A DNA stretch of 9,269 nt from Bacteroidales bacterium (GCA_012799155.1 JAAZLV010000269.1:1-9269), one strand, 5' to 3'; numbered from the stretch's first letter, positions 1 to 7,511 are shown. A program made the numbers and translations. Notes: generated from the sequence alone by a model not told the origin.

Positions 1-975
1 AAACCGGTAGTCATTCCACAATTCTCACCTCCCGACGGACTTTCGCCAGCCAGCGTGGGAATGCTTTACAAGGGTCATTATCTCGATGATTTTGTTACTG
101 CTTCTATTGTGAATCTGTCGGTAAAGGGATTTATCCGCATCGATGAGGTGGTGGAAAAGGGTGGATTGTTCGGCTTACGAAGCGACAAGCGATATGCATT
201 GGCCAGATTAAAAGAGGCTGATGACAAGTTGCCGGCTGAAGAACAGATTGTGATGAGATCTCTCTTTCGTAAAACTGAGTCGGTAACCCTCACCGGCAAA
301 TATGACGAGACAATCGCCATGATGATGAGAGACTATCATAAGAGCCTGAAAAAACAGCATGGATCAGTGCTGAACGAAGGTCGTAATCTGAAGTTTCACC
401 TGGTGCCCTGGCTTGCATTCATTGCCTATTTCATAGTCATGGTTAGGTTTGTGACAGATGACCTGTTGCAATTTACCGCCAACCGGAATGCACTTGTAGC
501 CACCTTATTGCTCGGCCTGGTGAGCTACCTGCTCTATGCCTGGCTGATTGTACGTCCTGGAGAGAGAAAACTGCATTACCGTTCCGCAGTGGAAGGACTG
601 AAGATGTATCTTGATGTGGCTGAAGAAAAGCAGCTGCAGTTCTTCAATCCTCCTGAGGTGACACCGGCATTGTTCGAACAGCTACTTCCATACGCCATTG
701 CCCTCGATATGGAGAAGGTGTGGGGTGACAAATTCGAAAAGGCTTTCCTCTCTTCTGCATTGGAACCGGAATCCTATCGTCCCGCGTGGTATGGTGGCCG
801 CTATGTGAATGCCGCTCTCTTCGGACATGCACTTAACAGTACCCTTTCCAATACTCTGAGTCATGCTGCCATGCAGCCTCAATCCTCTTCGGGTGGTGGC
901 AAATGGAGCAGCGGATCGTTTGGCGGCGGCTTCTCCGGGATGGGTGGCGGTGGCGGACGTGTAGGCGGTTGGTGA
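1..975 (+). CDS. DUF2207 domain membrane protein, C-terminal part (5' end outside window)
   Basis: The reading frame is open from base 1, so the protein begins upstream; 324 residues are visible. A GTG at 55 and an ATG at 61 lie inside the conserved domain and are not likely starts. The early PPDGLSPASVG followed by a region ending NLSVKGFIRI is the usual opening of the cytosolic half of DUF2207 (YciQ-like) proteins. Two hydrophobic helices lie at about residues 134-151 and 164-184. They are followed by the family's typical stretch with FNPPEVTPALFEQLLPYAIAL (split: FNPPE, then LPYAIAL) at about 215-234. The tail is Ser/Gly rich and ends in a Gly-rich run with SGMGGGGGRVGGW, also typical of the family. 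The biochemical role is unknown. In many Bacteroidales such genes follow a lemA gene, which would lie off the left edge (inference). Family assignment is strong; function is unassigned. Confidence 0.88.
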   Translation, partial: KPVVIPQFSPPDGLSPASVGMLYKGHYLDDFVTASIVNLSVKGFIRIDEVVEKGGLFGLRSDKRYALARLKEADDKLPAEEQIVMRSLFRKTESVTLTGKYDETIAMMMRDYHKSLKKQHGSVLNEGRNLKFHLVPWLAFIAYFIVMVRFVTDDLLQFTANRNALVATLLLGLVSYLLYAWLIVRPGERKLHYRSAVEGLKMYLDVAEEKQLQFFNPPEVTPALFEQLLPYAIALDMEKVWGDKFEKAFLSSALEPESYRPAWYGGRYVNAALFGHALNSTLSNTLSHAAMQPQSSSGGGKWSSGSFGGGFSGMGGGGGRVGGW

Positions 976-1033
976 ACATCCTCCCCTTTTGTTTGTTCTT
1001 CCAATAAATGAGGTATTGAACGGACCAACGAGA

Positions 1034-1576
1034 ATGAATCGTCTCTATTCGCTTGATCAGATCAACTATCCCAAATTCCGCGGCAAGATCATCGACCTTT
1101 ACCTGCATGCCTTCACCAGTGGTGAGTATGCCCAGTATGTTGATCGGGCAATAGCGGGATCAACACTGGATGACCTTGTCCGAAAAGGGTGGGGCAACAT
1201 GCTGTTTGTGGGTGACAAGCTGGCGGGGGTGGCGATGGCGATGTCATTGTTATACGATATTGATTTTCCTACTGCAGCGTTGCCGATGATATCGCCGGAA
1301 CATACGCTATATATCAGTGAGGTGATGGTGCATGCAGATTTCCGGGGTAGGGGGATTGCCCAACAGATGGTGAACGAGTTGTTGGAGGTGTCTGGTGACT
1401 CCTTTACCGATGCAGTGATTCGTGTATGGGATCGGAACGAACCGGCACTTGCGCTCTACCGCAAGCTTGGTTTTAAGCCGGTTACATCTATCTGGCAGAC
1501 AAAGCTGGAGGCTCCCGGCCGCCCGTTCGAAATGAGAAAGATTTATCTGCAAAGGAGCATTCGTTCTACAGATTGA
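1034..1576 (+). CDS. GNAT family N-acetyltransferase
   Basis: A 180-residue protein with the Gcn5-related acetyltransferase fold, expected to move an acetyl group from acetyl-CoA to an unknown amine in the cytosol. Visible GNAT marks are strand beta-4 with YISEVMVH (93-100), the acetyl-CoA pyrophosphate loop RGRGIA (104-109), and the C-terminal NEPALALYRKLGF (135-147), whose Tyr is the usual general-acid candidate. I chose ATG at 1034 because the only upstream extension uses a TTG at 989 and adds 15 residues with no domain role; TTG starts are uncommon in Bacteroidota. It begins 58 bp after the DUF2207 gene and stops 46 bp before ovoA on the same strand. Co-transcription with ovoA is plausible but no promoter or terminator settles it. 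The substrate cannot be told from sequence. A link to thiol-histidine metabolism is only suggested by position. Confidence 0.87.
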   Translation: MNRLYSLDQINYPKFRGKIIDLYLHAFTSGEYAQYVDRAIAGSTLDDLVRKGWGNMLFVGDKLAGVAMAMSLLYDIDFPTAALPMISPEHTLYISEVMVHADFRGRGIAQQMVNELLEVSGDSFTDAVIRVWDRNEPALALYRKLGFKPVTSIWQTKLEAPGRPFEMRKIYLQRSIRSTD

Positions 1577-1622
1577 GTGAAATGTTTGACCGTTGAATAG
1601 CGACAATTTAATAATTCAGGAT

Positions 1623-3731
1623 ATGAAAGATTTACTAGCCAGAACCATCGACTTGCGAACTGGTTCACCCGAAGAAAAAAGAGAAGAGATTCGAACCTAT
1701 TTTCTAAAGACATGGGCCATCGATGAGCTACTATATACCCAATTGAAAGGTGACGAGGTGTTCTACCACCGGGGCGATCCGCTGCGTCACATCATCCTCT
1801 TCTACCTGGGCCATACCGCCGTCTTCTTTGTCAACAAGCTCTACCTGGCCGGCATCATAGACCGGCGCATCAATCCTAAGTTTGAATCGACTTTCGCAAT
1901 CGGGGTGGATGAGATGAGCTGGGACGACTTGGACAACAACCACTACGACTGGCCTCCCGTATCGGAAGTGCGTGCTTATCGCGATGATGCGAAGAAGACA
2001 ATTCTAGATATCATCGACAATACTCCGCTTGAGATGCCAATCGATTGGGAGAATCCCTTTTGGATCATCATGATGGGTATTGAACACGAACGAATTCACC
2101 TGGAGACCTCTTCGGTATTGATCCGTCAGTTACCATTGGAGCTGGTACGTCCCAATCTGTTCGGTGAAAGTTGTCCCTCCAGCGGTGATGCACCGGAGAA
2201 CGAGCTGATACCGGTTTCAGGAGGAGTATTGCGGTTGGGTAAGCCATTCGACCACTCTCTTTATGGGTGGGACAACGAATATGGAAACCACGAAGAGGAG
2301 GTTTCCGATTTCAAGGCCGCTAAGTATTTAACTTCAAACGGCGAGTTTCTGGCATTTGTTGAAGCTGGTGGCTATGAGACAGAGCGTTACTGGACCGATG
2401 AGGGGTGGAGCTGGCGCAATTTTCGGGAGGCGGTGATGCCGCTTTTCTGGAGAAGAGATGATAATGGCTATCGCTTGCGATTGGTAGCAGAGGAGATTGC
2501 GATGCCCTGGAACTGGCCTGTAGAGGTGAATTATCTGGAGGCGAAAGCATTTTGTAACTGGAAGAGTGAAACCACCGGCACAACTTACCGGTTGCCAACT
2601 GAGGCTGAGTGGTATCGTCTCCACAATGTAGCTCGCTTGTCGGATGTGCCGCAGTGGAACATCGCTCCGGGGAACATCGGTCTGGAACATTTTGCCTCTC
2701 CCTGTCCGGTAGATCTGTTTGAACAGGGAAGCTTTTTTGACGTGATCGGCAATGTGTGGCAATGGACTGAGACACCCATTACCGGCTTCCCCGGCTTCAA
2801 GGTGCACCCGATGTATGACGACTTCTCCACCCCTACATTCGACGGGAAGCATAACCTCATCAAGGGTGGTTCATGGATCTCAACAGGCAACGAAGCAACC
2901 CTGCACGCACGCTATGCTTTTCGCCGCCATTTCTACCAGCATGCAGGTTTCCGCTACATCGAAAGCGATGCACCGTTAAAGATACAACAGGCTGATTACG
3001 TGACCGAGGAGGATGTCACCCGTTCCTGTGAACAGAACTGGGGTGAATCAAACAATGGAGAAGTCAATTTTGCCGTCTCACTGGCACAGATGGCAGGTGA
3101 ACTGTTGCCGAATCGTCCAGACACACACATTCTCGATCTCAACGCTGACACGGGGCGACTGGCCTTCGAGCTGGCAAAGCAGTTCCATAATGTCACCGCA
3201 CTAGACTTCACTGCCAGAATGATTCGTGTACCCAATCAGCTGCAGGAACAAGGATATGTGCGCTATACGATGAAGGATGAGGGAGAGCTGCTTTTCTACC
3301 GTGACATTGTACTGTCAGATTATGGTTTGTCTGAAACCAAGGAGCACATTCTCTTCATGCAGGCAGATCCTATGAACTTGAAACCCATCTTTAGCGGTTA
3401 CGACCTGATTATCCTACCCAACCTACTGGAGGAGCTGAGTGATCCACTGCTCTTTCTCACGAATATCCATACGCGGTTGAATCAGGATGGCTTTCTGCTG
3501 CTGGCATCCACCTATGAGTGGGATTCTGAAAAGACACCCCGTGACAAGTGGCCGGGAGGCTTCAAGCGTGATGGTGAACCGGTCACCTCACTCGATGGTA
3601 TCCGTGAAGCACTGGAACCGCAATTCACGCTCTGTCGCAAACCGGAGGAGATCACCTTCACCCTGAAAAAATCGACCCGCACCAGCGAACAACGCAGGGT
3701 GCAGGTCACAATATGGAAGAGAATCGAGTAG
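1623..3731 (+). CDS. ovoA: OvoA: 5-histidylcysteine sulfoxide synthase with C-terminal methyltransferase domain
   Basis: A 702-residue, full-length OvoA. The family uses non-heme Fe(II) and O2 to join Cys to the C5 of His, giving 5-histidylcysteine sulfoxide. The lyase OvoB then makes 5-thiohistidine and the C-terminal domain N-methylates it to ovothiol A. Residues about 1-185 are the DinB-like domain with IEHERIHLE (153-161), the HX3HXE iron motif with His155 and His159; His64 in FYLGHTAVFF is the likely third ligand. Residues about 195-450 are the FGE-sulfatase-like domain (YGWDNEYG, MPWNWPVEVNYLEAKAFCNW, RLPTEAEW, GNVWQWTETP, IKGGSWISTGNE, ARYAFRRHFYQHAGFRY). This is much closer to OvoA than to EgtB. 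Residues about 480-702 are a class I SAM methyltransferase fold, with motif I reading LDLNADTGRLAFELA instead of the usual Gly-Cys type (see findings). ATG 1623 fits the family's N-terminus; TTG 1593 would add 10 residues. No ovoB is visible downstream. Confidence 0.95.
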   Translation: MKDLLARTIDLRTGSPEEKREEIRTYFLKTWAIDELLYTQLKGDEVFYHRGDPLRHIILFYLGHTAVFFVNKLYLAGIIDRRINPKFESTFAIGVDEMSWDDLDNNHYDWPPVSEVRAYRDDAKKTILDIIDNTPLEMPIDWENPFWIIMMGIEHERIHLETSSVLIRQLPLELVRPNLFGESCPSSGDAPENELIPVSGGVLRLGKPFDHSLYGWDNEYGNHEEEVSDFKAAKYLTSNGEFLAFVEAGGYETERYWTDEGWSWRNFREAVMPLFWRRDDNGYRLRLVAEEIAMPWNWPVEVNYLEAKAFCNWKSETTGTTYRLPTEAEWYRLHNVARLSDVPQWNIAPGNIGLEHFASPCPVDLFEQGSFFDVIGNVWQWTETPITGFPGFKVHPMYDDFSTPTFDGKHNLIKGGSWISTGNEATLHARYAFRRHFYQHAGFRYIESDAPLKIQQADYVTEEDVTRSCEQNWGESNNGEVNFAVSLAQMAGELLPNRPDTHILDLNADTGRLAFELAKQFHNVTALDFTARMIRVPNQLQEQGYVRYTMKDEGELLFYRDIVLSDYGLSETKEHILFMQADPMNLKPIFSGYDLIILPNLLEELSDPLLFLTNIHTRLNQDGFLLLASTYEWDSEKTPRDKWPGGFKRDGEPVTSLDGIREALEPQFTLCRKPEEITFTLKKSTRTSEQRRVQVTIWKRIE

Positions 3732-3733
3732 GA

Positions 3734-4678
3734 TTACTCGTTAAACCAACGTGTAAGTGAACTGAAGATATTCTCTGTCTCTTTTTTCTTTTTCTCAACT
3801 GATGGTACAAGCACCTTCAGTCCCTTTTGTATGATCTCCACATTGATCTCACGGCCAGTCTCCACTGGTTCTCCATCGACATGCATCAACCCCTTTCGTT
3901 CACGATTGATGGTCAGCTTCTGGGTAACCAGCGTGGTCATCTTGCTGTTCTTGTCGATGTTCTTGGTAAACAGCTGTAGCGTGGTCTGTGGTATTTCCAG
4001 TGCATTGAGCGGCTTGAGGATGGAGACGTTCATCTTACCGTCGTCCATGCTAGCACCGGGAGCGATGTAGGCTTCATTGCCATACTGCGAGGCGTTGGCA
4101 CAAGTAAGAACGAAAGCTCTCTCTTTGAGGCTTCCCTCATCGTGTATCAGCTCATACTCTTCCGACTTGAAGTCGACCGCACTCTCCAGGATGTTGCGCA
4201 GGTAACCCAGTGGCCCCCTTTTCTTCTCTTCTGCAAACTTGTCGCTGATAAAGGCATCAAAGCCGAAGCCACAAGTGCAGAAAAATATCTGGTCGTTGGC
4301 AATCCCGTAATCAATGGTGCGACTGTTGCCGCTGAGGATGATTTGAAGTGCTTTCTCTGCATCCATCGGGATGTCCAGTTCCCTGGCCAGTCCATTTCCT
4401 GAGCCAAAGGGGATGATGCCCAACGTGGTGTTACTGTTAATCAATGTTCTGGCCACCTCGTTGACTGTGCCGTCACCACCTGCCGTCAGCACATACCGGT
4501 AATGTTCCTTCACTGCTTGTCGGGCAATTTCAGTTGCATGTCCAGGATATCCGGTGATGCGGATCACCAGTTCAAATTTCTTCTGGTCGTAGGCGGCAGC
4601 TACCATCTCAGGGATGTTTTTTTTCGACTCTGTTCCGGAGATGGGATTGATGATCAGGCAGACCTTTTCTTTTTCCAT
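3734..4678 (-). CDS. Diacylglycerol/lipid kinase, YegS/BmrU family
   Basis: A 314-residue soluble kinase of the DAGK catalytic family, predicted to phosphorylate a lipid such as diacylglycerol or a sphingoid/undecaprenol-type alcohol with ATP at the inner membrane face. N-terminal domain: NPISG (11-15), the nucleotide-binding GGDGT (67-71) and PFGSGNGLARE (90-100). C-terminal beta-sandwich domain: CGFGFDA (136-142), APGASMDDGKMNV (206-218, the acidic loop usually tied to metal binding) and HVDGEP (266-271). The tail has a Lys run (KKKK, 296-299). I chose ATG at 4678 because MEKEKVCLIINP is the standard family opening; the alternative GTG at 4705 adds 9 residues. It is the only leftward gene between ovoA and the HAD gene. 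It ends 2 bp from the ovoA stop and diverges from the HAD gene. I find no good Bacteroidota promoter on this strand upstream of it. The lipid substrate is not determinable here. Confidence 0.92.
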   Translation of the reverse strand: MEKEKVCLIINPISGTESKKNIPEMVAAAYDQKKFELVIRITGYPGHATEIARQAVKEHYRYVLTAGGDGTVNEVARTLINSNTTLGIIPFGSGNGLARELDIPMDAEKALQIILSGNSRTIDYGIANDQIFFCTCGFGFDAFISDKFAEEKKRGPLGYLRNILESAVDFKSEEYELIHDEGSLKERAFVLTCANASQYGNEAYIAPGASMDDGKMNVSILKPLNALEIPQTTLQLFTKNIDKNSKMTTLVTQKLTINRERKGLMHVDGEPVETGREINVEIIQKGLKVLVPSVEKKKKETENIFSSLTRWFNE

Positions 4679-4737
4679 GATGAGAAGATGTTTCGTTGTA
4701 AACACCCGATAGATACTTTTTGTTTTAACCCTTTTTA

Positions 4738-4769
4738 TTTGTCCTTTCCTGCATTGTTGCGTACTTTTG
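4738..4769 (+). promoter_or_regulatory. Bacteroidota sigma-ABfr-type promoter for the HAD-symporter-engB operon
   Basis: A TTTG (-33 element) lies at 4738-4741 and TACTTTTG, an exact match to the -7 consensus TAnnTTTG, at 4762-4769. The spacer is 20 bp, inside the 19-21 bp expected for the Bacteroidota primary sigma factor. Transcription would begin about 5-9 bases further on, near 4775-4778, leaving a short A-rich leader before the ATG at 4789. The element points away from the divergent lipid kinase gene. The match is read directly from the sequence; activity is inferred. Confidence 0.82.
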
Positions 4770-4788
4770 CACCCATTAAGATAAAAAA

Positions 4789-5421
4789 ATGGAACACCCC
4801 GATAGCTTGATCTTTGACATGGATGGTACTCTCTGGGATAATGTAGATAGTTACGTCATCTCATGGAACAGAGGTTTGATAAGAACCGGTTATCAGAAAC
4901 AGGTCACCCGTGACGATATCCTTGGTCTAATGGGAAAAGAGGCTCGAATGATGCTGGATTCCATTCTGCCGGATGCGGATAAAACTACACAGGATCGACT
5001 CTTTGAGGCAGTGATCGATGCATACCAGGAGTTGTTGCCGATGATGAAGCCACTCATTTATGATGGAGTGGTGCAGGGATTGGAGCAACTCGCCCAGAAA
5101 TATCGGTTATTCATGCTCAGCAACTGTGAAGAAGGGGGACTGGTCAACTTCATGAGGCACACCCGTACCACCCATCTCTTTTTGGATTATATGGAACATG
5201 GGATGAATCTCCAACCTAAACACCATAATCTTCGACTACTGATGGCCAAGCATGGACTAAAGTCACCACACTATATTGGTGACACTGATTCTGACAGTCA
5301 CCAGTCTGCATTGGCGGGTGTGCCATTTGTCATGGTAACGTATGGTTTTGGAACGACCAATCGCTTTCATTTGAAGTTTGACACTTTCCCCCAGTTGGTA
5401 AGCCATTATATGAATCACTAA
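4789..5421 (+). CDS. HAD-superfamily phosphatase, phosphoglycolate-phosphatase-like
   Basis: A 210-residue cytosolic HAD subfamily IA hydrolase. All four HAD motifs are visible. Motif I is FDMDGTLWD (9-17), with nucleophile Asp10 and acid/base Asp12. Motif II is FMLSNC (108-113) with Ser111. The motif III lysine is in LQPKHHN (Lys144). Motif IV is YIGDTDSD (162-169), with Asp165 and Asp169 for Mg2+. The helical cap lies between motifs I and II (about 17-90). It resembles Gph-type and beta-phosphoglucomutase-type phosphatases, but the substrate cannot be read from sequence. It is first in a tight operon (9 bp to the symporter gene) and has its own consensus promoter just upstream. The ATG at 4789 sits right after an A-rich leader, a common Bacteroidota arrangement, and no longer start fits between promoter and ATG. 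Confidence 0.9.
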   Translation: MEHPDSLIFDMDGTLWDNVDSYVISWNRGLIRTGYQKQVTRDDILGLMGKEARMMLDSILPDADKTTQDRLFEAVIDAYQELLPMMKPLIYDGVVQGLEQLAQKYRLFMLSNCEEGGLVNFMRHTRTTHLFLDYMEHGMNLQPKHHNLRLLMAKHGLKSPHYIGDTDSDSHQSALAGVPFVMVTYGFGTTNRFHLKFDTFPQLVSHYMNH

Positions 5422-5430
5422 ACAGCTATA

Positions 5431-6903
5431 ATGAAGCCTGTCTTTGTGCTTTTGATCATTGCCCTTTACTTTGGGATGTTGATGCTGATTTCCTGGCTTA
5501 CTGGCCGAAAGGGAGCAGACAACGATGCCTTCTTCCGGGCCAACAAGTCTTCCAAATGGTATGTGGTGGCCGTGGCAATGATTGGCACTTCCATTTCTGG
5601 TGTCACCTTTGTCTCGGTACCCGGTATGGTGCGCAACCTTGACATGACATATATGCAGATGGTGCTGGGTTTCTTCTTCGGCTACCTGGTGATCGCCTTT
5701 ATACTGTTGCCGCTCTACTACAGGCTCAATCTTACCACTATTTACGGGTATCTTGAACAGCGTTATGGAGTACGTTCCTACAAGACCGGAGCCTGGTTTT
5801 TCCTGCTCTCCAAGATTGTGGGTGCTGCCGCAAGACTTTACCTTGTGGCTTACATCCTGCAATCTCTGGTGTTCGAAGCCTGGGGAGTGCCCTTCGTGGT
5901 AACAGTGATAGGCATCATCTTGATCATCTGGCTATACAGTCATAAAAGTGGCATCAAGACGATTATCTGGACCGACTGGCTTCAGACACTGCTTTTCATC
6001 ACTGCACTGGTATTGATCATATGGCAGCTCTCTTCAAGCATGGGGATGAACCTGGCTGAGATTGTCTCTACCATTCGGGAAAGCCCTCACTCACGCATTT
6101 TTATCTTTGACGACTGGCACAGTACCCAACATTTCGTCAAGCAATTTTTCAGTGGCATGTTCATCACCATTGTGATGACAGGACTCGACCAGGATCAGAT
6201 GCAGAAGAATCTGACAATCCGTACCTTGCGCGATGCTCAGAAAAATGTAGTCTCCTACGGACTGGCCTTCGCACCCATCAATTTCCTATTCCTTTCCCTT
6301 GGAGTTTTGTTGCTGGCCTATGCCGGACAGAATGGCATCCCTCTGCCGGAGGTATCTGACAATATATTGCCATTGATCGCCAGTGAGTACCTTGGTACTG
6401 TAGTGCTTGGTATCTTTGTGGTGGGCATCGTTGCTGCCGCCTTTTCTAGTGCCGACTCAGCATTGACGGCACTAACCACCTCTTTCTGCGTAGACATACT
6501 CGGCATGACATCCATAGCAAAAGATATCAGACATGAGCAACGTGAAGTGCGTATCCGGCGACGGGTACACCTGGGCATGAGTGCCGTATTTATTTTGATC
6601 ATCCTACTGATCGAGACCATAGGTTCCGACAGCATCATCAATGCCATTTACAAATTGGCTTCATATACTTATGGGCCTCTGCTGGGGCTCTATGTGATCG
6701 GCCTCTATACGAAGGTGAAGCCGACTGACATATACGTCCCATATGTAGCGATCGTTGCTCCGCTGCTCTGCTTCCTTATTGAACTGGCCATGTTACATTT
6801 CTTTGCTTACAGGGTGGGATATGAACTGTTGCTTATGAATGGGATGGTGACCGCATTGGGACTGTGGGCCATCTCACAAAACAAAAAAATTAAAATTACT
6901 TAG
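5431..6903 (+). CDS. Sodium:solute symporter (SSS/SLC5 family)
   Basis: A 490-residue integral inner-membrane protein expected to use the Na+ gradient to import an organic solute. About 13 hydrophobic helices are visible. The first starts at residue 3 and seems to be the family's N-terminal helix rather than a cleaved signal. Family marks are GTSISGVTFVSVPG (52-65, first core helix), LPLYYRLNLTTIYGYLEQRYG (93-113, split as LPLYYRLN and TTIYGYLEQRYG), an IKTIIWTDWLQTLLF region (175-189), GLDQDQMQKN (251-260) and FSSADSALTALTTSF (338-352). The last of these corresponds to the SSS helix that carries Na2-site Ser residues. The basic loop REVRIRRRVH (371-380) is cytosolic by the positive-inside rule. 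Length is normal for bacterial SSS. The substrate is unknown; sugars, sialic acid, proline and carboxylates are all known in this family. The gene lies 9 bp after the HAD gene and 3 bp before engB, so it is almost certainly co-transcribed. Confidence 0.93.
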   Translation: MKPVFVLLIIALYFGMLMLISWLTGRKGADNDAFFRANKSSKWYVVAVAMIGTSISGVTFVSVPGMVRNLDMTYMQMVLGFFFGYLVIAFILLPLYYRLNLTTIYGYLEQRYGVRSYKTGAWFFLLSKIVGAAARLYLVAYILQSLVFEAWGVPFVVTVIGIILIIWLYSHKSGIKTIIWTDWLQTLLFITALVLIIWQLSSSMGMNLAEIVSTIRESPHSRIFIFDDWHSTQHFVKQFFSGMFITIVMTGLDQDQMQKNLTIRTLRDAQKNVVSYGLAFAPINFLFLSLGVLLLAYAGQNGIPLPEVSDNILPLIASEYLGTVVLGIFVVGIVAAAFSSADSALTALTTSFCVDILGMTSIAKDIRHEQREVRIRRRVHLGMSAVFILIILLIETIGSDSIINAIYKLASYTYGPLLGLYVIGLYTKVKPTDIYVPYVAIVAPLLCFLIELAMLHFFAYRVGYELLLMNGMVTALGLWAISQNKKIKIT

Positions 6904-6906
6904 ACT

Positions 6907-7503
6907 ATGAACATTCAAACGGCAGAATTTATCATCAGCAACACTGATCACCACCAATGCCCGCAGGACGGGAAACCGGAATATGCCTTTATTGGTCGTT
7001 CCAATGTTGGTAAGTCGTCACTGATAAACATGCTCACCAACCGAAAGGGATTGGCCATGACCTCTTCCACGCCGGGAAAGACGATGTTGATCAATCATTT
7101 TCTCATTAACGGGGAATGGTACCTTGTGGACCTTCCCGGATACGGATATGCGCGTCGTGGCAAGGAGGGTCGTGAGAAACTGCGGGTGATCATAGAAGAT
7201 TATATTCTGGAAAGAGAAGCGCTGACCAATCTCTTCGTACTTGTGGACTCGCGACATGAACCGCAAAAGATTGATCTGGAATTTATGGAGTGGCTTGGTG
7301 AGAATGACATCCCTTTTGCAATCGTCTTCACGAAAGCAGACAAGCAGGGAGGTGGCAAACTACAGATGAATGTGAATGCATACAAAGAGAAATTGTTGGA
7401 GAGCTGGGAAGAACTGCCCCCCATTTTCGTTACCTCCTCCGAGAAAGCAGAGGGTAGGGAAGTTTTACTCAATTACATCAATGAAATTAACCGTTCCCTT
7501 TAA
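6907..7503 (+). CDS. engB: Ribosome biogenesis GTPase EngB (YihA/YsxC)
   Basis: A 198-residue TRAFAC-class GTPase needed for assembly of the large ribosomal subunit in the cytosol. All G motifs are present: G1 GRSNVGKS (30-37), G2 with STPGKT (54-59), G3 DLPG (75-78) followed by the EngB-specific YGYARRGK (79-86), G4 TKAD (142-145) and G5 TSSEK (176-180). Length and layout are normal, with the short N-terminal extension starting MNIQTAEF that is usual for the family. It is the last gene of the three-gene operon, 3 bp after the symporter stop. It ends 8 bp from the atpG stop codon on the opposite strand. EngB is usually essential, so the operon promoter may matter for ribosome assembly (inference). 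Confidence 0.97.
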   Translation: MNIQTAEFIISNTDHHQCPQDGKPEYAFIGRSNVGKSSLINMLTNRKGLAMTSSTPGKTMLINHFLINGEWYLVDLPGYGYARRGKEGREKLRVIIEDYILEREALTNLFVLVDSRHEPQKIDLEFMEWLGENDIPFAIVFTKADKQGGGKLQMNVNAYKEKLLESWEELPPIFVTSSEKAEGREVLLNYINEINRSL

Positions 7504-7511
7504 AGATAGAA

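Noticed and set aside
989..1033. TTG start that would lengthen the GNAT protein by 15 residues
   Set aside because: The ATG at 1034 already gives a complete GNAT domain, and TTG starts are uncommon in this phylum. It cannot be excluded fully.
1585..1619. Possible promoter before ovoA (TTTG at 1585-1588, TAATTCAG at 1612-1619)
   Set aside because: The second box lacks the TTTG core, the spacing is 23 bp, and it would start transcription almost on or after the ATG at 1623.
2320..2890. Three overlapping minus-strand open frames of 101-172 codons inside ovoA
   Set aside because: They lie opposite a highly conserved OvoA coding region, have low-complexity shadow-like translations, and show no family motif or promoter.
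1623..3731. EgtB (ergothioneine) instead of OvoA
   Set aside because: The length, the OvoA-specific blocks such as the YGWDNEYG and ARYAFRRHF regions, and the C-terminal methyltransferase fold all fit OvoA. EgtB is shorter and lacks that domain.
4617..4624. Run of eight T (eight A in the lipid kinase coding strand) as a slippage or phase-variation tract
   Set aside because: It encodes an ordinary Ser-Lys-Lys-Asn in frame, is short, and the gene is intact. Nothing suggests switching.
5263..5862. A 199-codon minus-strand open frame across the HAD-symporter junction
   Set aside because: Its translation is His/Lys/Gln rich without a recognisable domain, and it overlaps two well-supported genes on the other strand.
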